Of a DNA stretch of 64,000 nucleotides, positions 59,065 through 64,000 are shown one piece after another. The stretch spans positions 62,001-126,000 of the forward strand of contig JACEFZ010003403.1 of the NCBI GenBank assembly GCA_014155875.1, in the 5' to 3' direction. The DNA comes from Cepaea nemoralis. Its lineage: Eukaryota > Mollusca > Gastropoda > Stylommatophora > Helicidae. The notes below the pieces were generated by a model. The model searched no databases. It saw only the letters and a list, made by a program, of their open reading frames with translations, and was not told the DNA's origin. Made by a program: the position numbers and the translations under genes. Position 1 is the stretch's first letter. Each line of letters opens with the position of its first letter.

Positions 59065-61260
59065 CACGTTAAACGACACAGCACCAGGGCCCGATGGGGT
59101 TAGGTATGGCCACATGAAGGCTTTGAGCGATGCAGACCTGAAGGAGATGACCGACTGCTTTAACCAAGCATTAGGACAGCATCAGTACCGCAGAATTGGG
59201 TGCACAGCTATCTCATCCCTCTCCCAAAACCATTCAAGGATCATTCAAAGCTTAGTGGCTTTAGGATCATCACCCTTCAAAATACATTTGGGAAGGCTCT
59301 AGAGAAGATAGTCGCTGTCAAGCTGCAATAGTTCTTGGAAAGGGGGAAGCTTCTTCCAAGAGGTCTGGGAAGCTACAGGCCAGGAAAAGATACCGGATCA
59401 AATGCAGCCATTTTTGCCTTTGACGTTTATGAGGGGTTCTAGAGTAGACAGGAAACGATGGCGGTTGCGCTTGATCTCGAGGATGCATACAACAGAGTTA
59501 GATATGCTAATTTGATGGCAGCACTGATGGAGAAGGGGTCAATCCCTGGTTGGTGAACTGGATAGCAGCCGTCCTGTATTCTCGTCGGGTTGCTCTCCAT
59601 CTGGGTGCATGGACCTCAGAGCCATATGTTAACCCCGGGACTGCCACAGGGATCTGCAATCTCACCAGTGAGGGATCTGCAATCTCACCAGTGCTCTTTA
59701 ACATGTCTACGTGCAAGATTGCAAACCTAGAAGCACCAGGGGTTGGAAGGATACTAACATTTGCAGATGATATTCTTGCACATAGGCAGGGGAGAGATAG
59801 GGAGAAAACAGCCCAGGAGCTGCAGGTGACAGTAGACAAAGTGATTGATTGGTGCACTGAAATGAGTGCTATCATCCACTTGAAAAAGGCAGATGTTTTA
59901 TGGTGCTCTCTGGACAAAAGGATTGTGAGTGCCGATGTCCCAAGCCTCACGATAGATGGTAGAAATGTCAACAGAGAGAACAAACTGAAATATCTGGGAA
60001 TCACATTTGACAACAGTCTGTCCTTCAAGGACCATGTGGAGATGTTGTGACAAGATCTCAAAAAGGACTCAATGCTTTTAAAAGTATGGCTGCAATGGAC
60101 ACAGAGCAGAGAATGCTTTTCACACTATACCAACACTTGATCCTCTCAGTGACTGATTATGGACTAGGACTGCTCACTGTCTCAAAGAGTCAGCTGGTAA
60201 AGTTAGAGCGCATACAGAATGAAGCTATGCGGGTCATTATGGGATGCACCAGAGACACCCCAGTAGTGTGTATGCATTACATCCTTGGTTTGCCAACTGT
60301 TGCAGGTAGGCTCAAAGTGATGCAGGCGAAGGTATACCTCAGAGTAGCTGCAGACACAGATCACCCTTTGCATGAGGCGCTGGACGCAGTTAAGGGTCAG
60401 CGACTGATAATAGGGAAATCATGGATGGCTCAGGCGGAGGATACGATCAGATATATGTGCATCTTGGAGAACATTAGGCGAGGAGAGGAGTGGGTCAGAG
60501 TGCCAGCGGAGCAGTCAGACTTGTGCAGAGTTATAATCACATTGAGCTGGGAGTGCAGGGAGTGGCCAGCAGGGGCCACGGAGGTGGAAATCCAGCAACT
60601 AATTCAGGATAATGCTCGCTCGGGTGATGTGATTATCTACACAGATGGTTCGGTGTTGAGAGGTAGGAGAAGTGCCTGGGGGTTCATAGCAAAAGCCAAT
60701 GGCCGACGTTTGGTGCAGGAGAGCCTGGCATATGATACCACAACATCTAGCTTAAGAATGGAGGTGGAGGCGGTCACTGCAGCTTTCCGCTGGATCGAGA
60801 ATACGATACACACATATCATGCTTGTAACTGACTCAGAAAGCATGCTGAGGAAGATGAGGACAGGCATGGTTCGTGCAGAGTGGCTTGCTTCGCTTCGGA
60901 GGTCAAGGGTGGCAAGCATCGCCTGGATCTTTTCTCCGGGGCATGCCGGTGTGCTGGGGAATGAACAGGCGGACAGATTGGCTGGCTCTGCAAAACTTGG
61001 TGGAGTAATGATGCATGACAAGGCAGACGTGGTTGCAGCCTTGGGGGAGCACATGTACACCTTGGAGGAGCAAATGGATCATCATGGTCTGGCAAGAATG
61101 AGGCAGCGAGTAGTGACGAGCTGATCTGGCCGACGCTCGACGCTCAGAGGAAAGGCAAGATGGACATATAATCAGATGGTTACTGGTACTATTGGTGTTG
61201 GAACTCTTCGCTGGCTGCTGAGGATGGGGACGGAGCGCCTATGGTAATGCCCCAAATGTT
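59065..61260 (+). mobile_element. LINE with RT and RNase H, 5'-truncated, frame-broken
   Basis: Starts inside RT (TAPGPDGVRYGHM). Then comes a decayed stretch with 'gaggatgcatacaacagagt' (EDAYNRV), FADDILAHRQGRDREK at 59760, KLKYLGITFDNSLSF, and YQHLILSVTDYGLGLL. An RNase H domain follows (DVIIYTDGSVLRGRRSAWGF, SLRMEVEAVTAAFRWIE, then SPGHAGVLGNEQADRLA). RNase H after RT indicates the I-like group of LINEs. Frames break near 59300, 59550, 60050 and 60830. The 3' end is near 61255. Same family as the next element. Confidence 0.88.
60047..60832 (+). pseudogene. LINE ORF2 segment: post-RT region and RNase H
   Basis: A 261-codon open stretch holding the region after RT (KLERIQNEAMRVIMGCTRDT, a common I-like LINE motif) and the RNase H start (YTDGS, first Asp; E of MEVEA). 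The RNase H end (last His/Asp region: GHAGVLGNEQADRLAG) lies in a different frame at 60819-61124, so the domain is broken. Confidence 0.85.
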
Positions 61261-61466
61261 GTGATGTCTGTTCCTAGATCAATCACATGAGTAAAATAAT
61301 CTGCATGCCTTTTCCTTCATTTTGTTGTTTTATTTCACTACAATCTGTTCACTAACACCTTATATGTGATGTTTTTACCAACATAACCCAAAATTTTACC
61401 GAACCTGAAAAATCTTGCCTGTTCAGAGCTAAAAAATGGACAAACGTTTGCCCTGTAAAGGGTTAA

Positions 61467-61915
61467 AAATATACCCAATGTATTTGAGGATCTTCGCTGG
61501 TGCTATGGAGTTCATGGACTGAGCTGAGATTCTCCGGACTCAGGCTTGAGTTAGGAGTAGAATGGAGCACTTATGGGTTACACATGTGTGCTGTGATGCT
61601 GATCCGTCGACTAAACTAAATCTTGTTCATTTGATTGTGCACCATGTTTCGTCCAAACTAAGAAACTTACTTTTGGTACTGAATCAGTTAATGATAAATG
61701 GTGTCATTTGTCATTTGTGATGCTTCAACGACACCAGTTTCTATTACTTTGAGAACTAACAATAATAATCTAAGTGAAGAAATCTTCATTTTCATGTTTA
61801 CATTTATGAAAAGTAAGTTGCAGATAAATAAATTTAACAAACTAGCTAGACAATGTTTTTTTTTTTTACTTTCCATGTCTAGTATTTATAATTCTACAAT
61901 GATAATTTATTTGCC
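61467..61915. other. Spacer between two LINE copies
   Basis: AT-rich, no recognised feature. It may include the 5' untranslated part of the following LINE. Confidence 0.4.
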
Positions 61916-64000
61916 CATTGTTACTGTTAAACACTGCAGCCAGCGTAAAACAACGGGGCTCTATTTTAGAAACCCTGGTTTACAGGAACGATATTGTAGC
62001 ACTCCAGGAGACGAGACTGGGCGATCAGCTACTCCGAATTGCCGGCTTCAAATGTTTCTACAACAGACGACATCTGGGAATGGCGATTCTCGTTCGCGGA
62101 CTGCATGGTGGCTGGCGTCAGAGCTAGACATGTCCAGTTGGGACAGTGACGATATACAAATACAGGCGTTGAGAGTTCAATCCAGTCTACCATTCATGTT
62201 GGTTAATGTTTATGCCCGCAATGCGAGTATGGATGCCCAGAAGTGGCAGTGCTTAAGTGGCATATTAGGTCACGAGAAAAATGTTATTTTCTGTGGCGAC
62301 TTCAACGCTAAAGGTAGATCATGGGGAAACATTTCCTCCAATACACAGGGGGAGGAGCTCGAGACTGCACTTGAAACCATTGACCTGGTTTGTATCAACA
62401 GTGGCTGTGTCACCAGGACAGCAAGCCGTCCAGGCGATGAGGTACAGTGCTATTGATCTGGCGCTGGTTTCACCTTCACTCACTACAGTGTGTAGATGGG
62501 GTATCCTAGGACACCACGGCAGCGACCACCACCCTTGCAGCATATTGGTGGAGAAAGGCAGAACCAGGCAGCACAAGCTAAAGGTAAAGACTTTCCTGTA
62601 TGACAGTGACAGGGCAAGATGTGGTGAGTAAAATAAGACGTGACAAGCGCTGAACGCTTCAGGGCAGGAAAAAAAGCTGGGAGCAGCCACCTTGGTGGAA
62701 TTTCAATGTGGAGAAGGCTTGGGTGGATAAGCGTAGTGCTGTAAGGAGATGGCAAAATGCCAAGAAGAACAGAGCTGGTCATCCTAGTCCCTGCATGCAC
62801 TTAGAAAGAGAGATGCACACAAAAGTAAGCTATTTAAAACAACTGGTCAAGGTGGTTAAAAGCGAAAAATGGGCAGAGGTGTGTCAAAGAGTAAGCACAG
62901 ACAAGTCACTGAAATTGTTCTGGCGACTACATAAAAGCATGAGTGGTGTAGTCAAGAATAAGAGCATTTCTGACTTCCAAGGTGCTGACCTCATGTGGCA
63001 GAGGACTGACGAGGACAAGGGCAAAGCCCTCTTTGAACGCTATCTAGAGCAGAGCAACCAGACAGACATGGGAGGCCGAAATCTGGCCAAGGAGGTCACC
63101 TCAGACAGGTGCAAAGCCCAGAACACTTCGGATGAAGACACAGTGACAGTGAAAGAAATCAAGGCTGTACTTCGACGATCAAAAAACAGCGCTCCAGGGC
63201 CTGATGGCATAAGATACGACGACATCAATAGGTGTACCGACAATGAGCTAGAGAAACTAGCAGACATGTACAACAACAGTATAGAGAGTGCTAGCATCAA
63301 GGAGGAGTGGTTACACAGCTATCTGATTCACTTGCCGAAGCCTGACAAAGACCACAAAAAAATTCAGGGATATCGAATTATAACCATGCAGAATACAATA
63401 GGCAAGCTGCTGGAGAAGGTAATTGCCAGGAAAATATCAAGCCAGCTAGACAGGCAAGGTGTTTTCCCACCTACCCTGGGTGGGTACCGTCCAGAAAGGG
63501 AAACCTGGACCAATGCAGCAGTCTTTGCCCATGATGTCTATGAAGGTTTCCACTCAGGCATTGATACCTTTGCTGCAGCAATTGATCTTGAGGACGTATA
63601 CAACAGAGTACCATTGGATATTTTAATGCTTCAGCTTCTTGAACTAAAAGTAAGTCCATTCCTCCTTAGTTGGATCGCTGCAGCCCTCTTCCAATGGAAA
63701 GTAGTTTTTAGATGTGGCAGTTGGACTTCAGAACCAACAACAATATATCCTGGCCTACCACAGGGATCACCATTATCTCCGGTACTGTTCAACGCCTACA
63801 CAGTGAGAATCACCAGTGAGCAGATCACTGGACCTGGCAGGACATTGTCATATGCCGATGATGTTTTAGTGTATCGTCAGGGTAAGGATAGAGAGCAGGT
63901 TGCTGTGGAACTACAAACCGAACTCAATCGCATAAGTACTTGGTGTGATGAAGCTGGGGCAATGGTCAACCCAACAAAGGCAACAGTGACTTGGTTCTCA
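61916..64000 (+). mobile_element. LINE with endonuclease and RT, running off the window
   Basis: Endonuclease: IVALQETRLGDQLL (61.99 kb), LVNVYARN, VIFCGDFNAKGRSWG, then LALVSPS...GSDHHPCSIL. It is spread over three frames (changes near 62125 and 62440). After a TGA at 62651 the RT frame is open from 62654 to the window edge: WEQPPWWNF, SAPGPDGIRYDDI, LIHLPKPDKDHKKIQGYRI, AIDLEDVYNRVPLDIL, GLPQGSPLSPVLFNAY, SYADDVLVYRQGKDRE. Both RT signatures (LPQGSPLSP and YADD) are intact. It is homologous to the preceding LINE and to the 20.6-kb fragment. Confidence 0.92.
62654..64000 (+). CDS. LINE reverse transcriptase ORF, partial at window end
   Basis: About 449 codons without a stop, running past 64000. 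It contains the linker before RT (FWRLHKSMSGVVKNKSISDF) and fingers-palm motifs including A-x-D-L-E-D, PQGSPLSPVLFN and YADD. No good ATG marks the start, and the upstream endonuclease is in other frames, so it is likely a piece of a once continuous ORF2. RNase H is expected beyond the window by comparison with the sister copy. Confidence 0.85.

Larger units (their letters stand above)
58588..61466 (+). mobile_element. Possible piggyBac-like remnant split by a LINE
   Basis: The left end CCCGTTGACGGGCAACG (58592-58608), preceded by TTTA, resembles, inverted, the right end whose complement is CCCTTTACAGGGCAAACG. That right end is followed by TTAA at 61463-61466. TTAA targets and CCC-starting ends are piggyBac-like. 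Between them lie a short acidic ORF (58794-58976) and a LINE (about 59065-61255). The left TTAA is imperfect and no transposase core is present, so this is inference. Confidence 0.35.

Overview
This window looks like intronic and flanking DNA of a metazoan nuclear genome: spliced exons with GT-AG junctions, long AT-rich introns, and dense SINEs, LINEs, an LTR retrotransposon, mariner remnants and microsatellites. The repeat mix suggests a marine invertebrate, and a mollusc or other lophotrochozoan is plausible. That placement is inference, because no rRNA, mitochondrial or taxon-diagnostic gene is present.

The one host gene I can support is on the minus strand. It is an orthologue of ACBD3 (GCP60), the Golgi acyl-CoA-binding-domain protein. 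Seven coding exons lie between 43037 and 104, with splice phases that join without a break: two ACBP-domain exons (43037-42896, 27266-27126), a charged coiled-coil exon (20195-20079), two Q-rich exons (19056-18969, 15753-15537) and two GOLD-domain exons (13151-13036, 287-104). An 11-nt microexon candidate lies at 27-17. The N-terminal exon and the last GOLD exon are not in the window. Introns reach 15.6 kb and are filled with repeats.

Repeats by region. 0-13 kb: GA tracts and a 5.25-kb satellite of about 52 copies of a 101-bp unit, with two subtypes in a higher-order pattern. 13-27 kb: LINE fragments, a 53-bp triplicate, a 41-bp minisatellite, a TA microsatellite and tRNA-derived SINEs. 27-43 kb: three sizeable decayed LINEs, several SINE families and a mariner end. 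45.6-46.6 kb: an internally deleted mariner whose 3' end carries a small 22-bp inverted-repeat element.

The most notable object is a complete LTR retrotransposon at 47589-57893, flanked by a TTAAT duplication. Its order is LTR, tRNA-Pro-like primer site, 2.4-kb leader, Gag-protease-integrase in one intact 1074-codon ORF, then reverse transcriptase-RNase H, then LTR. Integrase upstream of RT, together with Ty3/gypsy-type domains and a capsid C-terminus that recalls the SCAN domain, places it in the Gmr1-like group. The gag-integrase ORF is unbroken, but the RT-RNase H part has several frame breaks, and the 3' LTR holds about 930 bp of A-rich sequence. That contrast may be poor consensus quality or real biology.

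From 57.9 kb to the end are two SINEs, a possible piggyBac-like remnant split by a LINE, and a second LINE of the same family. Both LINEs encode RT, the first also RNase H and the second also endonuclease. The RT frame of the second stays open to the window edge.
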